A stretch of 64,000 nt of DNA. It comes from Diaporthe sp. PMI_573 (lineage: Eukaryota > Ascomycota > Sordariomycetes > Diaporthales > Diaporthaceae). The stretch lies in contig JAJTUP010000104.1 in assembly GCA_021399435.1 (NCBI GenBank), positions 62,001-126,000 on the forward strand, read 5' to 3'. A program made the translations under genes and the position numbers. The notes below the pieces were generated by a model. That model was not told the DNA's origin and ran no database searches. It saw only the letters and a list, made by a program, of their open reading frames with translations. Shown here one piece after another: positions 20,475 to 31,282 of the stretch; position 1 is the stretch's first letter; each line of letters begins with the position of its first letter.

Positions 20475-23168
20475 GGATATTCGCACCCAAAAAATCGGAT
20501 GGCGCACCCAATTTGTTTACTAAGCAGCGCTGCAGCCAATCAGAGCGCTCCATTTCACATCGCCCACCACCCTAACATAGTGCGTTTTGTAGCCTCAACC
20601 ATATGCCCTGCGAAACCTCCTTTGCCCACCAACTTTAACCACCTACCCACTATTAATATATCGTAAAATCAATTAAATGCTTGTTAGAATCGATTGATTT
20701 AGCATTAAAAACATACCCTAGCCCTTTAAATATTTTCCACCAAAACGAAATCACGCCAAGCCACGCCGGGAGCTAACTTACCGCCACATATATGGCTCGA
20801 TCACAAGGCTGGTCCAATTACTCCGCCAGTTGCTTCTTGCCCACCGGGAACACTGGTACAAGAATTTCATTCCGTCTTCCAAATGTTTTGCATGGGAAAA
20901 TATGTAACAGTGATCTTCTTGCCGTCATTGAGAAACTTGCTCCAATCCTGGAGTTGTCTCTTGACGAATAGCCAGTCAACGTCCAGTTTTGGAAAGCGCT
21001 TTGTTATGTTGCCTGTCTTGCGGTCGGTAACCTAACTAGGGCTGTAACGACGGGCGTACCTGGTGCCAGAGGCTCTGCGGCCGGGGCCGGGGCCGGAGCC
21101 GTATTGAGATTCAAGGTAGGAGCTGTCGCCGGCGCCGGCGCCACTGCTGGCCCGGCTCCGAAGTAGCCGGTAAAGGTGATAGGGACCTTGCCCTGGAGGA
21201 GGGCATCGAGGCCGCCCTGAATCCCCTCTAGCCGGGCCTCTAGCCGGATGGCGAGCCGCTGGCTATTCTGTAAGAGGGCCTCGCGCGTGCTCTCTAAGAC
21301 GCCGCTTAGCTCCGGCAGCGCGCGTTGTACGAGCAGGCTTAACGGCTCCGTAGCCCCTACCGCGTCGGACCGCACGGCGACGGCGAACTCGTCCCACTCG
21401 GGCCCGTTAAAAGGGGCGTAGGCGAAGAAGGGTAGCGACGGGTAGCGGGGCTGTAAGACAGCCAGGTCCTGTAAGAGTACTATACGCAGGCGCCGCATCA
21501 GCTTAAGGAAGCCATCGGCGGCTAGGTCGTCGTCGTCGAGGCCGCCTTCTACCCAGCATTGCCGGCGCGCGCGTGCCTCAAAGCGGGGCTCCCACTCCTC
21601 GATCCACGGCCAGAGCTGCTTTTGTAAGACGTACGGGGGTTCGTGGGCCGCACGCGCGAGGAAGTAGTCCCCCGGGGACGCCGAGAAGCCAGCGACGATA
21701 CGCATGAACTGGCGCGGTAGGTGCGTAAGATAGGCCTGGCAGAGCACGCTCTAGTTCCAGCGGCCGGCCTGCGAGATCTGGGCGAGCGACGTGCCGTGGG
21801 TCTCCGCGTCCTGGGCGCCTACCCTGCGCGGGAGGTGTGTCTTCTTCGACGCGATAAGGCCGGCAGCGCCGAAGATACGCCAGGTCTCTTGTAGCTGCGT
21901 CGGGTACGAGAGCTCCTGCTCGCGGTCCCGTCCGACGAGGACCTTGATCCGATACCAGTCCTGACGGCGCCGGAAGGACGGGGGCGGCTCGCCGGCGACG
22001 TGCCAGCGCCAGAAGAAGAGCTGTGCTAGGGCCCCCTGCGTACAGAATAAGGGATCCTTATGCCGGAGGGCGCCCATAAACTCCTTCCTCGCCGTCTTAT
22101 TTAGCTTGCCGTCTCGTAAAAGGCTGACGAGGCAGCCACAGGGGGTCGGGCCTTCCGAAGGCGGATAGTCGAGTAGGGATAGGTCTGCAAGCTCCATCTT
22201 ACGGCGGTTCTCCCCTCGTAAGAGGTATAGTGGCCGAAGAGGAGGTCGACTCGCGTACGGAGATTTTGCGGCGTATACGCGGCCCCGCTGAGAAGGAGAT
22301 CCTGGATCCGGAGCCATTCATCGGGGGAATAGCCGGCCTGGATCCCGTCGGCTCCGCGGTCTTTAAACGAGGCACGGTCGTGCTTGCTTCCCCCGCTGCC
22401 GGCCCCGTTGCTCAAGGAAGCCTCGTACGGCGGCGCCCCGGGGGTTCTCCGTATTCGAGTTGCCGTGGGCCACCTGGAGCCGCCAGAGCTCGATAACGGC
22501 CGCGATATAGGCGTCGATAGTGCCCCTCATAAGCAGGGGTCCCTCGGTAAGGTCTACTGCAGCCGGCGCAAGGGCCGTGGGTGGCACGTAGCCCTCGCGG
22601 TCGTCCGCGAGCAGCTCGGCGGCCTCGGCCAGGGGAACCTCCAGGGCTTCGGCTAGGCTTTCGGCCTCTGCCAGGGCCGCGGCCTCGAGCTGCTCCTGTT
22701 CGAGCTGTTGCCGTAGCTGTGCGGCCTCGCCTTTGCCCTTACCCCTACCCCGCGCCCGTGGCTTCTTCCGCGGCGGCGCTACGCGTCGTGAGAGAATATC
22801 CTCTTTGAGCCACGCCGCCAGCTTGTCCGGCGTTACGAGCTCGCCGTCGGGCCAGCTATAGAGCGAGCCGTCTGCTGCAGCCCGGGGTGTATGGCACCAG
22901 GCCTATAGGTATTCGTCTGTTAAGCCGCCTAGGGGGCCCTACTTAAAAAGGGGCGGAAGGGGGGGGGAAGGGGGGGCCGGCCGGGGGACGCGCCTTCCAC
23001 TCCCGCTGCTTCGCCGCGTAACTCCGCGCCGTGTTCGCCGGCTGTTCGTCCTTCTTCGCCTGGAGGCCCGCCCTCCGGGCGGCACGGGCGCGCTCGTCCG
23101 CGGCCGTGTAGCCGAATGCTTAGTCAGAAAAGGTGGTGTGGCATCCGATTTAGGTAGTGCGAATATCC
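20475..23168. mobile_element. TIR-bounded element carrying a Crypton-type recombinase gene
   Basis: The left end at 20475 (GGATATTCGCAC...AATCGGATGGCGCAC...CTAAGCAGCGCTGCAGCC) is matched in inverted form by the right end, finishing at 23168 (...AAATCGGATGCCACACC..CTGACTAAGC in reverse complement). The repeats are ~55 bp and diverged. The same ends, with near-perfect repeats and the same ~130-bp subterminal sequence, bound an 0.8-kb element at 51.2-52.0 kb. Inside, on the minus strand, lies a degraded Crypton-like tyrosine recombinase gene. Cryptons normally lack TIRs, so either the recombinase element nested into a MITE-like element, or this is a TIR-bearing recombinase element. Confidence 0.65.
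21004..23104 (-). pseudogene. Crypton-type tyrosine recombinase (Ndc10/GCR1-like), degraded
   Basis: Minus-strand blocks match the fungal Crypton protein in order. They are an N-terminal helix (NTARSYAAKQREWKA), LLMRGTIDAYIAAVIELW, DRASFKDRGADGIQAGYSPDE, LFGHY, RGENRRKMELADL, FMGALRHKDPLFC, FFWRWHV, WYRIKVLVG, an IASKKTHLPRR..GAQDAE block, AGRWN, then AYLTHLPRQFMRIVAGF and a C-terminal helix. Two frameshifts (about 22405 and 22225) and three in-frame TAG codons (near 22941, 22915 and 21753) break it. The catalytic Arg/His/Tyr set cannot be assigned with certainty. GC content is high, and the C-terminal tail is Ala/Pro-rich. It is a dead copy. Confidence 0.8.
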
Positions 23169-23339
23169 GCGTTCAATATCAATGCGTACCTGCGGCAGAC
23201 TTGGAAGCTGGCAGGCCAGGCAGAGCCTAGAGTGATACGAGCGGAGAAGGATAACGAAAACGTTAAAAGTTTCAAAGCACCGAGGCGTTCTCGGAGGATC
23301 CAAGAACTACAACAAAACTGCCTGCGGAATAATAGCTAA

Positions 23340-24268
23340 TTATAGTAGTATATGTCAGGGGCATCACCCATCGTCCAACCGGTTGAACAGGACAATGTAG
23401 CTAGTTTCAATTTTCTTTGTCTTATATTTAATCTACTACAGTTTTGAGCATATACGGTATCCCTTCCTCTCAGAACTCGACAGCTCATTTGTCCGACTTT
23501 AGAGAAGACTTAGAGTTACATCGATCTACTTAGCAAGGTCCCAGTCTTTCAGAAATGTCTAAGACGGAAGCCGACTTACAAGCAAAAGTACCGGTGATGA
23601 CCAACTTTTGCGTGTACTCTAAGGCGTGAGCAAGTACAGCACCCCTGGCCAATGATATTTGTCCCGCAGCTACAGTGCGAGTGATTTGCCGGGTTACCTT
23701 TAACGAGGTACGCGTTTACAACTGCGGGGCAATGCTAATCGTTGATCATAAAATACAACTCTAAGTCACTCAACCTTGGTCGTTGGTGTGGAAGCTACTT
23801 ATGCTCTTGACTGTATACAATTATTTCTCATACATTATCTACTTGTACTGTACTGTATGCCCACAAGCACATAAAAAGTATGAGGGAGCAGAATGCCCCA
23901 ATTAGGTAGTCGACCTGCTGTCTGTACAAATCGTAGTACTCTACGTCTACTGTTTAATGTAGCATGGACCCAGATCTGGTTTCGCTCCTAGTCGAGGTTT
24001 GGTCCAGCGAGTCTTAGCATTGCTGAAGTTTTGGGCAGGACTTGGCCATCCATAGGACGGTATAATGGGACCAAAATTGAAGCCGAAAAAGACATGGAGC
24101 AGATAAGCAACCAGCCTTGTGTGGTCCTTTAGGAGTGATAAACATGGACGTCTAAAGCATGCGTACCTTTGGCGGCTTCAGTCTTCCGTTTTTCTAAGTA
24201 CTGTACTTTCTGTCAGGGCCAGGCTCATAAGTTATCTGTAGTCCGCAAAACTAAATTTAGAATCAAAC
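23340..24268. other. AT-rich intergenic DNA
   Basis: There are no credible ORFs, repeats or RNA genes. Base composition is clearly lower in GC than the preceding Crypton element. Confidence 0.5.
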
Positions 24269-24818
24269 TTATATTTCAGCAGAATCGACCTCAAACCATC
24301 TTGATATTATGTTACCACGCAAATCGAGCGTACGGCGTAGTGCATTGATTGGATTTGCAAGTCCCTTCTCATTGTGCGCAAATGGTAATCTGTAAGTGCG
24401 GTGCGGATTGTGATCAGTGAAGTACATCCATTCTTTTATATCTCGGTATGTGCACTTCCCGAGTTGACGAGGGGCATTCACGAAGTCTCTGGCTAGTCCC
24501 ATGAGGCAGCCAACACCCCAGCTGTCTGTAGGCTTAGGCCCGAGAAGCCTTAGAAAGCCGAACGTGAAAACCATAGCTAGCAGTGCATGTTCCACTCATC
24601 TCCACTCTCGCAAATATGTCTATGACTTGGCTGAAAATACCTTTTGAGGGCTCAGGTACACCCGTCCCAACTCCAGCCACCGGATTCTCCATCTTGAGAA
24701 GGCGAATAAAAGCTGAACGGAGAAGCACTGCTATAAAGTACACCCAGCCTATCACCTGTGTTAAAACAACTTCAAATTCGATCATCAAAAGTGAAATTAA
24801 CTGACGCCACACTACCAA
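24269..24818 (-). pseudogene. Unknown membrane-protein-like gene, frameshifted
   Basis: Two overlapping minus-strand frames appear to form one gene. The first encodes a hydrophobic segment (VLTQVIGWVYFIAVLLRSAFIRLL) and then a Gly/Pro loop. The second continues from about 24590 with HALLAMVFTFGFLRLLGPKP and a hydrophilic tail. A one-base shift near 24590 separates them. I do not recognise the family. It may be a fragment of a larger multi-pass protein. Confidence 0.3.
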
Positions 24819-25037
24819 TCTATTCCGTGTCCTGCTATTCGAGTCTCCCTCGCGTCAAGAAAACAATCTTATGCTTCTTCCCCATCTTCTCCTTCTCCTT
24901 CACTCTCATAATATGTCTTATCAACAAGGGTTTGGATGACCTCGTTCCCAAAATGTCGCAGGAAGTATCGGAGCGAAAACTCACAAAAGTGTTTCATTTT
25001 ATGGCGGCCATGCGTCTCTGTAGACGGATCTGAAACG

Positions 25038-26275
25038 TCAAACCCGTCGCGCCGGACCCATCTGAGGATTGGATAATTTTGATAGTGTTATCTCGTCAAC
25101 TGATGGATTAGGTTGTAGAGACGATGGATATGTAAGCATAAAGTGATCATTCTCCTGCAGATTTGTTTCTTCAAGTCCGTTACGCCAATAGCAAATTGGA
25201 CAGGGAACTCTTCCTGTCCTATCACATTCTAGTCTTTCTCGTGTATAGTGCCGATGGGCATAAAAGTCGTTAGGAAACTGGCCGCAGTGGTGGGCTGACC
25301 ATGCAGTTTGGTACTCTACTACTGACAAAAGATTCAGCCGGGCGGGACTTTCGAAGAATAACCACAATTCTTGCAAGTTGGGAAGGAAAGCAAGAAAATC
25401 GTTGATGTTAGAGTTGCCGTCTAAAACAATCTTCTGGAGATGGCGAAGGTTTTCTTGTAAATCATCATTAAGTTCCGGGATCTTTCCTGCGAGATAGAAT
25501 ATATCGTGCGCAAAGTTGACAGCCAGCCGATTATTTAGCTCTCCATATATCAGAGAGTCATGGTTGTGCGGAAGTAACACCGAAAATAAATCGCAAAGCT
25601 GTCTCTGCATACCAAGGGCAAGCTTTGGGCTCGTGTATAAGCCATTTTTATCTTCCAGTCCTGCACAAATAGGTTGACATATTTTGGGCGCGTTATGGCG
25701 TCTACGGCTGCGAACTCCCAGACCAGATTTCTAATTTCAGCTGGTAGCAAGTGAAAGAGCAGGAATTGAGCCGGTTCCTCCGTTTCGGTCCTCCCGACTG
25801 TAGGTGGACGTGTTTGGGGTCTGTCCCCCTGCGATCGCGCAACACACCCAAGTATCTTGATCATTTCCTGTACGGCAGTATTCCTATAGCTGCAATCTCT
25901 TTCCAGAGATGCCAACATTTCCTGAACCAGAACTTCAGCCTGGCTGCGATCACCGAGCATGGCGTAGGTCCAAGCCAGATTGCGCTTGCAGGGGAGTGTA
26001 TAGGGATGGTCTTGCCATTGCATTGCTAGCAATGTAGCAGAGAGCTCACGTTCTGCCTCATTATACTTCTTCTGCATGAAATAAGCTGTCCCTAGGGCAT
26101 TCTGAATTGTGAGGCGGTAAATATTCCCTTTATTCTTGCGTCTAAGGCATTTTTGGAACACACGCTCTGCTCTTCTGTGCTGCCCCTCGGCGTACAGCTT
26201 TAGCCCGAGGACGGCATCATCGTCTAGGTGGTTCATATTGTTGTACATGAGACCGAAAGAACAGAAACAGTGCAT
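25038..26275 (-). CDS. TPR protein with 2EXR-like domain, probable frameshift
   Basis: The ATG at 26275 opens a protein whose first ~130 residues form three tetratricopeptide-type helical repeats (GLKLYAEGQHRRAERVFQKCL, NALGTAYFMQKKYNEAERELSA, NLAWTYAMLGDRSQAEVLVQEML). From residue ~170, FLLFHLLPAEIRNLVWEFAA matches the start of the fungal 2EXR (F-box-like) domain, and LPLVCRDSFAIYF its later helix. Near 25560 the frame shifts, and NNRLAVNFAHDIFYLAG in the next frame continues the domain to a stop at 25038. No intron explains this, so it is either a frameshifted gene or a sequence error. TPR repeats suggest protein-protein interaction; partners are unknown. Confidence 0.6.
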
Positions 26276-26691
26276 GTAGTCAAGGGACCGGTGTTTTATA
26301 TGCTTGATAACTTTTGTTTTATGAAATACATTTCCTAAAAGAAGTTTGTAACTAATCTAGAATCTTGAATCTTTAAACTAAGTCTAACTACTCAATTTGA
26401 GCATAAATGTCCAGCTCAATTTACCTAAGACGTGACGCGGGGCTGGCGTCGTGGCATTCTTTCTGGGCTGTCTGCGTCGCCCAAACGGGTCCCCTTGGTG
26501 CCGAACGTCGTTGGTTCATAACACTTGTTTTGGTCTACCCTATATTTAGATATCCTGAAGTAATACTTCGAACCGCGCTTAATTATCAATACAGCCTCTA
26601 AATCATATCTTATTCACCTAAATCCTGCATTCTTATTGCGAATTTTGCTGGAAGATGAGGGAAGAAAGCTCTCAATTTGAACACTCCTCAA

Positions 26692-27348
26692 TTACACCAG
26701 TTGCCCATTCACAGTTTCCAGGTTGTGACTCTTTGCCTTGCACTTTTGGCGTCTTAGGTGTCCATTACGCGCTGTTGTTCGCGTGAATTCCGCTCCACAG
26801 TCTGGGCAGCTAACCTTGGGCGCCTGGCCAGACTTCTCTCGCTGATGACGAAGAAGGTTGCTGGATGTGGAGAATTGACGACCGTTGCAGCCGTGCTCCC
26901 AACACTGTGGTTTAGGCCCGCGGAAAACATCGTTTCTGTCCTGATGCCAAGCCTTCCCAACAGTACCCAACTGGCATGATATGGGGGTAGGGGCTACTGT
27001 CCATTGTAGATTCGTTGGGCATATGTCTAGTCACGAAATGAGTTTCAAGATTACCAAAGTATCGGGAAATCAGACGCAATACCTATAATGTGATGAAAAG
27101 AGCGATGAATTCAAGCATGATGAGTAAACATGTACTGGTTGATAGTACGGACTCGTAATCAAAATTTGGTCGGAAAGTGTAAGCACTGGAGTGTAGCCAG
27201 GTGTGATCTCATCTCGAGCCGGAAATACTGGGAAATTAAACGGAGCGGTGTTGGGTGCTGCGGCATTAAAGTATGGAACATGAGCTCGCTGGATTTCGAG
27301 TGTTTTCTGCTCCCAATCTCGCTTAAGTTGACGTTGCCCGTCAAGCAT
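26692..27348 (-). CDS. C2H2 zinc-finger protein, last exons
   Basis: The 3' exon (26692 to about 26970) encodes two C2H2-type fingers: C-x4-C...H-x6-H in [21 protein letters not shown], then [23 protein letters not shown]. The upstream exon (27348 to about 27090) carries [20 protein letters not shown] and a Pro/Phe-rich linker. Between them lies a likely intron (GTATTGCG...GTGACTAG) whose phase does not join the frames cleanly, so either the splice sites are different or there is an indel. Upstream coding probably continues past 27348 in another frame (GEDITPQEAAR). It resembles fungal C2H2 proteins of unknown target. Confidence 0.5.
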
Positions 27349-28640
27349 CTTCAGCGGGCTGCCTCTTGTGGAGTGATATCTTCACCCGATCAGATTGAGC
27401 AAATTGATGGTGACCCTATTAGAAGTTGTGCAAACGACTTGTTGGGGAAGGTCAAATGACACAACAGGTATAACATAATCGATGTGTTGGGAAATTAAAA
27501 TAATAAATAAACGGAACAAGAGGTCGCAGGAAAACAGAAAGATACGAAGCACAATGCTGAGCACGAGAAATCAACGGACTTTGCTTCGTGGCCCTTACTT
27601 TCTCTTAACGGTCATCGTGGTACTTTTGTGCGAGATGGTATTTGTGTGTCGGCAGAATTGAACGTATCTTTTGAACCACGAAAAGAAAAGTTACATTATT
27701 TTGAATTGTACTCCACAAGAAAGGAGTAGACCACGCCGTATGACACAAATGTACGGTATAACGCAGCATGCATTGAATACCTTCCTGCTCTCCCTCTGGA
27801 AGACATCACCGGCACTTTCGCGACCAGACGTCTCATACTGGTCGTCCTCGGCCTCGGCCCCTCATCCTCTTCGTGTCTCGTCGGTATTGAGCGTTTTTGC
27901 TCCCTGTTCAAGAGTTTCAGAATCAGACACTTTCATCTACAGAAAGGACGACTACTTCTACTAACACTTGTGAATAACCCACATTTCCAGTGCACAGTCT
28001 TGGCGTATTTCTGTTGACTAAGTATGCGCCTCCCGCTTTTATATGTGTTTTATACGTACGTACTAATTTGTTTTCTGGCTTTACGTTTGGCACGCTCTGG
28101 ATACACGTATTCAATGCTTTGAGCAGCACACCGCTAACAGGTCGGTTTTGTACGGCTGCATCGAATCATGGCACTGTTACAACCAATCACTTTATGGCAG
28201 GGCAAAACAGCTGGGGTGCAAACGACCCATGGATCGACTTACCTTTATGAGTTTGTATGTAGTTACAGAAAGGCACTATTTTTAAGTTCGCATTATTCGT
28301 ACTGACGGCGAGTGATCTTATGAGCAGACAGGTACGACCGATGAGCATTGGTTAGGTCGGGAGGCGCTAAGCAGAAACACGTAGCACAGCTCAATGCATG
28401 AGGTCCCGGCTTGCATGGCTGATATGCTGTACTTCTGTCATTTTGTTGTATTGAAGGGCAACGTTTAGGTATGACGGCTCTATGTCGCTGTCGGCGGAGC
28501 AGCTCCTCCATTTCAAGTAGATGTCAACTGTTAAACCCCCACAAGGAGGCGATATCTATAAATTGTTCAGAATATATGTACTGTGGTCTAACACTTGTTG
28601 CGTCTTCAGAGCATGGACTTCTAATATCCGAACATCTTAA
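27349..28640. other. Intergenic, nothing recognised
   Basis: Short ORFs on both strands show no domain. AT-rich sequence near 27480-27560 could be the 5' flank of the C2H2 gene. Confidence 0.4.
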
Positions 28641-29290
28641 ATGAAGTTGCACGCCCCTGAAAACGCGAAGGCCCGCCGGGCTTTCGAGCATCTCAAGTCA
28701 CAGTTTCAGCAGGCACCCCTGCTCCGACACTATGACTCTACGTTTCCCACCCGACTCGAGTGTGACGCCTCAGACGGGGCGGCAGCCGCAGTTATCTCGC
28801 AGCAGCAGCTCCCCAGCGACAAGCCAGTGTGGCATCCTATCGCATTCTGGTCCAAGAAACCCTCAGGGGCTGAGCTAAGTTGGACCACGTATGACAAAGA
28901 GCTGAGCGCCATCGGTTGAAAGTATTCGTCAATGGGGACAGTACCTTGAAGGCGTTCGCGACCCCGTCACTGTTTCGACAGACCACTATAACCTCAGGGG
29001 ATTTATGGCTCAAAAAGAACTGAACCAGAAACAGGTCCGATGGCTCATGTATCTCTCCGGATTTGATTTTCGATTGAACACCGCGCAAGGAAAACCAACC
29101 CTACTGACGCGCCTTCGCGAAGACCCGACTATTTGGCTGGCGACAGCCATTCCGACCTAAGTTGGATCCCCACGCTGGAATCGGAGATGGTTGCGACCAT
29201 TTTCCTTCGACACACACCGGCGGTGCCGTACGCTCGCAGCACAAGCAGGACACTCCGACGCTATCTACCGAAAAGACTGCGGCCTTTAAT
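28641..29290 (+). pseudogene. Gypsy (Ty3) retrotransposon RNase H fragment
   Basis: The first frame reads AFEHLKSQFQQAPLLRHYD, then LECDASDGAAAAVISQ and WHPIAFWSKKPSGAELSWTTYDKEL, the signature of the reverse transcriptase/RNase H region of gypsy elements. After a TGA/frameshift at about 28917 it continues (WGQYLEGVRDPVTVSTDH, then LSGFDFRLNTAQGKP). The catalytic DASD is visible. No LTRs, integrase or gag sequence was found nearby. It is a short internal relic. Confidence 0.85.
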
Positions 29291-29375
29291 TGTATCTGCT
29301 AGGCTTGGTACGCAGACTTCACGCACGAGGTGAGTGTCTTGCTTCATCACACACTAGATCGACGCCGTTGCTACA

Positions 29376-29407
29376 AAAGGGGCGGTGGGCCAAAGGGGCG
29401 GTGGGCC
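29376..29407. repeat. 16-bp tandem duplication
   Basis: The unit aaaggggcggtgggcc is repeated exactly twice, back to back, followed by a partial third copy. Confidence 0.7.
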
Positions 29408-29702
29408 AAAAGGCCACCAGCTAGCCTCCTTTTCCTTAGCAAGATTCAGTCTAGGTCTACGCTTAGCCGTACCTTCTGAGAATTAAGAACTATTGCCTTC
29501 ATCGCGATTGCCACAGATGTTATGATCTCCCGAATCCAAGTTTTAGCCATTAAATTGCAAGAATCCTCGGCCGAGTTTCTCAGCTTAATTTACGCTAAAT
29601 CTACAACGCCTATACGGCGGCTGGAGGTAGCAGCAGGATACTGTGTCACGGCGTGACCATCCCGAACAAGCCGATGAGGCTCATTACAAAAAAAAAGAAA
29701 TC

Positions 29703-29985
29703 GGATATTGGGGTCCAAAAAAACAGATGCCGGGCCCAATTTGGTGACTAATCATGCTGCCCCATGTGCCCGAATTCAAGTTCACTATGGGTTTGCCATA
29801 CTAAAAATTAAGCTGCTAACATGTCTTATCATACGTGGTTTTCAACAGCACGACATCGCTACAATATCGCTTCTTCGGCGAGAACTCGCTTCCGACGAGT
29901 TGTTGCTTCCATCGAGGTGTTGCTTCCATCGAGTTATCGCTTGGGCGACGAGATGTCGCTTCCGACGAGTGGCACATCACTACTA
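29703..29985. mobile_element. Solo MULE end remnant
   Basis: From 29703 (ggatattggggtcc...) the sequence resembles the left end and subterminal region of the MULE at 17.2 kb: both share gactaatca(c/t)gct, c(c/t)atgtg, and (t/c)gccatac blocks in the same order. No partner end or transposase was seen. Confidence 0.5.
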
Positions 29986-30235
29986 ATCCCTACGGCAGCA
30001 AGGAAAGTACAATACTGTAAACACAGATCGTTGTCATGTGTCACAAAGGGCTAGATGAACGGAAGTTTCTAATAATCATATCATAGGGATAAGAAACTCA
30101 ATCCAGTTCCATGTTTTCTTATTTATGGATAGAAGCTCTGCATTTACTCTCGTCTTAACGATTTCCCTCCCTGCTTCACGAATTTTCAAATCTTTAAAAT
30201 ACGCCTGATTAAGTCCCAACCTGTGGCAGTGTATC

Positions 30236-31282
30236 TCAGTGTCTCATTGGACTCGTCGCAGGACTTAACAAAGGCCCAGCAGCAAGGCCGAGACGCTTGC
30301 ACCATGAGAGGATCGTTCCGCTTAGTGATATTTCCACGATCGAATTAGGTGTGAAAAGCTGGCTAAGGATCTCGAACGCAGCCTTTCGGTGTTCTGCCAG
30401 GATCACCCCGTCGCCAAGGTATTCCTATTTTCACATGTCAGACTTCAGTGTGAGCGAATAACGACGGGGCTACTCACTGCTATTGTTGCTAGCTGCAGTA
30501 TGGCCAGCAACATCGTAGTCTCAGGCTTGCTGCCGCTGTTGATAAGTTGCCGTAGTAGAGCGATGCTTTTGTTGTAAACTTCCAGAAACTGGGGAAGTTC
30601 CTCATTTGTGTTTCCTAGCATACGATGATAGGCCGCAAATGCACTTACGGCATGTAACAGTGCTTCACTACCCCGCGCGAAATCCATAAGCGTGGTTCCG
30701 AAAAAGTTATCGTCGTCTCTGAGCACACCATAGTGGTAGTGCGTGATGTTGTCAAAGAAGTATTGCAGGTAAGGCCTCAACTCAGCTGGAATGTACGAGA
30801 AGTTCTGAATCATATTGGACCCTACCTCCGACAAGTCCACCAATGTCCGAGTATGGAACCTGTCTATAAAATTTGGCTCTGCTGATGCTGTGTTTTCGAG
30901 GCTGTTCGTGGACGGCGGTGGCCGCCCATCTGTCATTGCTAAGTCCTTCGCCTGATCTGGGGTTACATCAGCCTCATTTGAGGAAACATGGCTTCCTTCG
31001 CTGCTGCTATCGACATGAGTAAGTCCACGGGTCACAGAAGCTTTTATAGCGCGGTCATCTTGGTATAGGCATTGTCGTGGGCCTTGCTTGCAACCTGTCA
31101 CAATTTTTAGTATTTCGAAGAGTTCTTATGTCCTGAAGGAGTTCTCACGCTGGCAAACAGGATGCGTCTTGTCGCACTATTGAAATGTTAAGGGCTAATC
31201 TTTAAATGGGACATCCCTAGCCATGCATTACCTTGACGTGCCTCTTACGGCAGGTCATGGTATTTTTCTCCTTCCCTGCCAT
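30236..31282 (-). CDS. Zn2Cys6 transcription factor (Fungal_trans_2), four exons, first Cys missing
   Basis: Splicing 31282-31232, 31176-31149, 31094-30478 and 30424-30236 keeps frame throughout and gives 294 residues. The zinc cluster reads TMTCRKRHVKC, DKTHPVC, QRC, KQGPRQC: five of six cysteines sit at perfect spacing, but the position of the first is Thr. The later part matches the Fungal_trans_2 domain (IPAELRPYLQYFFDNITHYH, then ALLHAVSAFAAYHRML, and after the last intron EYLGDGVILAEHRKAAFEIL). It stops early; sequence beyond 30236 still resembles the domain's end in other frames, so the C-terminus is probably truncated by a frameshift. With a damaged finger it may not bind DNA normally. 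Confidence 0.75.

Larger units (their letters stand above)
17052..23339 (+). pseudogene. Host gene apparently split into three pieces by two transposons
   Basis: Three plus-strand coding-like pieces lie exactly in the gaps outside two elements. Piece 1 (17052-17218) starts MSSERNTEVHELIQLF and ends SDYKSDPKPSRFVL. It either crosses a TGA at 17103, or loses it by a GTGAGG..CAG intron that keeps frame. Piece 2 (20278-20474) reads SSEILERKRG...YNLTYDEYVDLCNEQDEALNN, with a TGA (CGA-like context) at 20447. Piece 3 (23181-23339) reads AYLRQTWKLAGQAEP...APRRSRRIQELQQ and stops at 23337. Continuity of one ancestral gene is inferred from strand, coding quality and position. No family is recognised, and no clean target duplications were found. 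Confidence 0.45.

Noticed and set aside
22581..22808. Plus-strand Arg/Pro/Ala-rich ORFs over the Crypton gene
   Set aside because: They are GC-driven shadows of the minus-strand recombinase frame.
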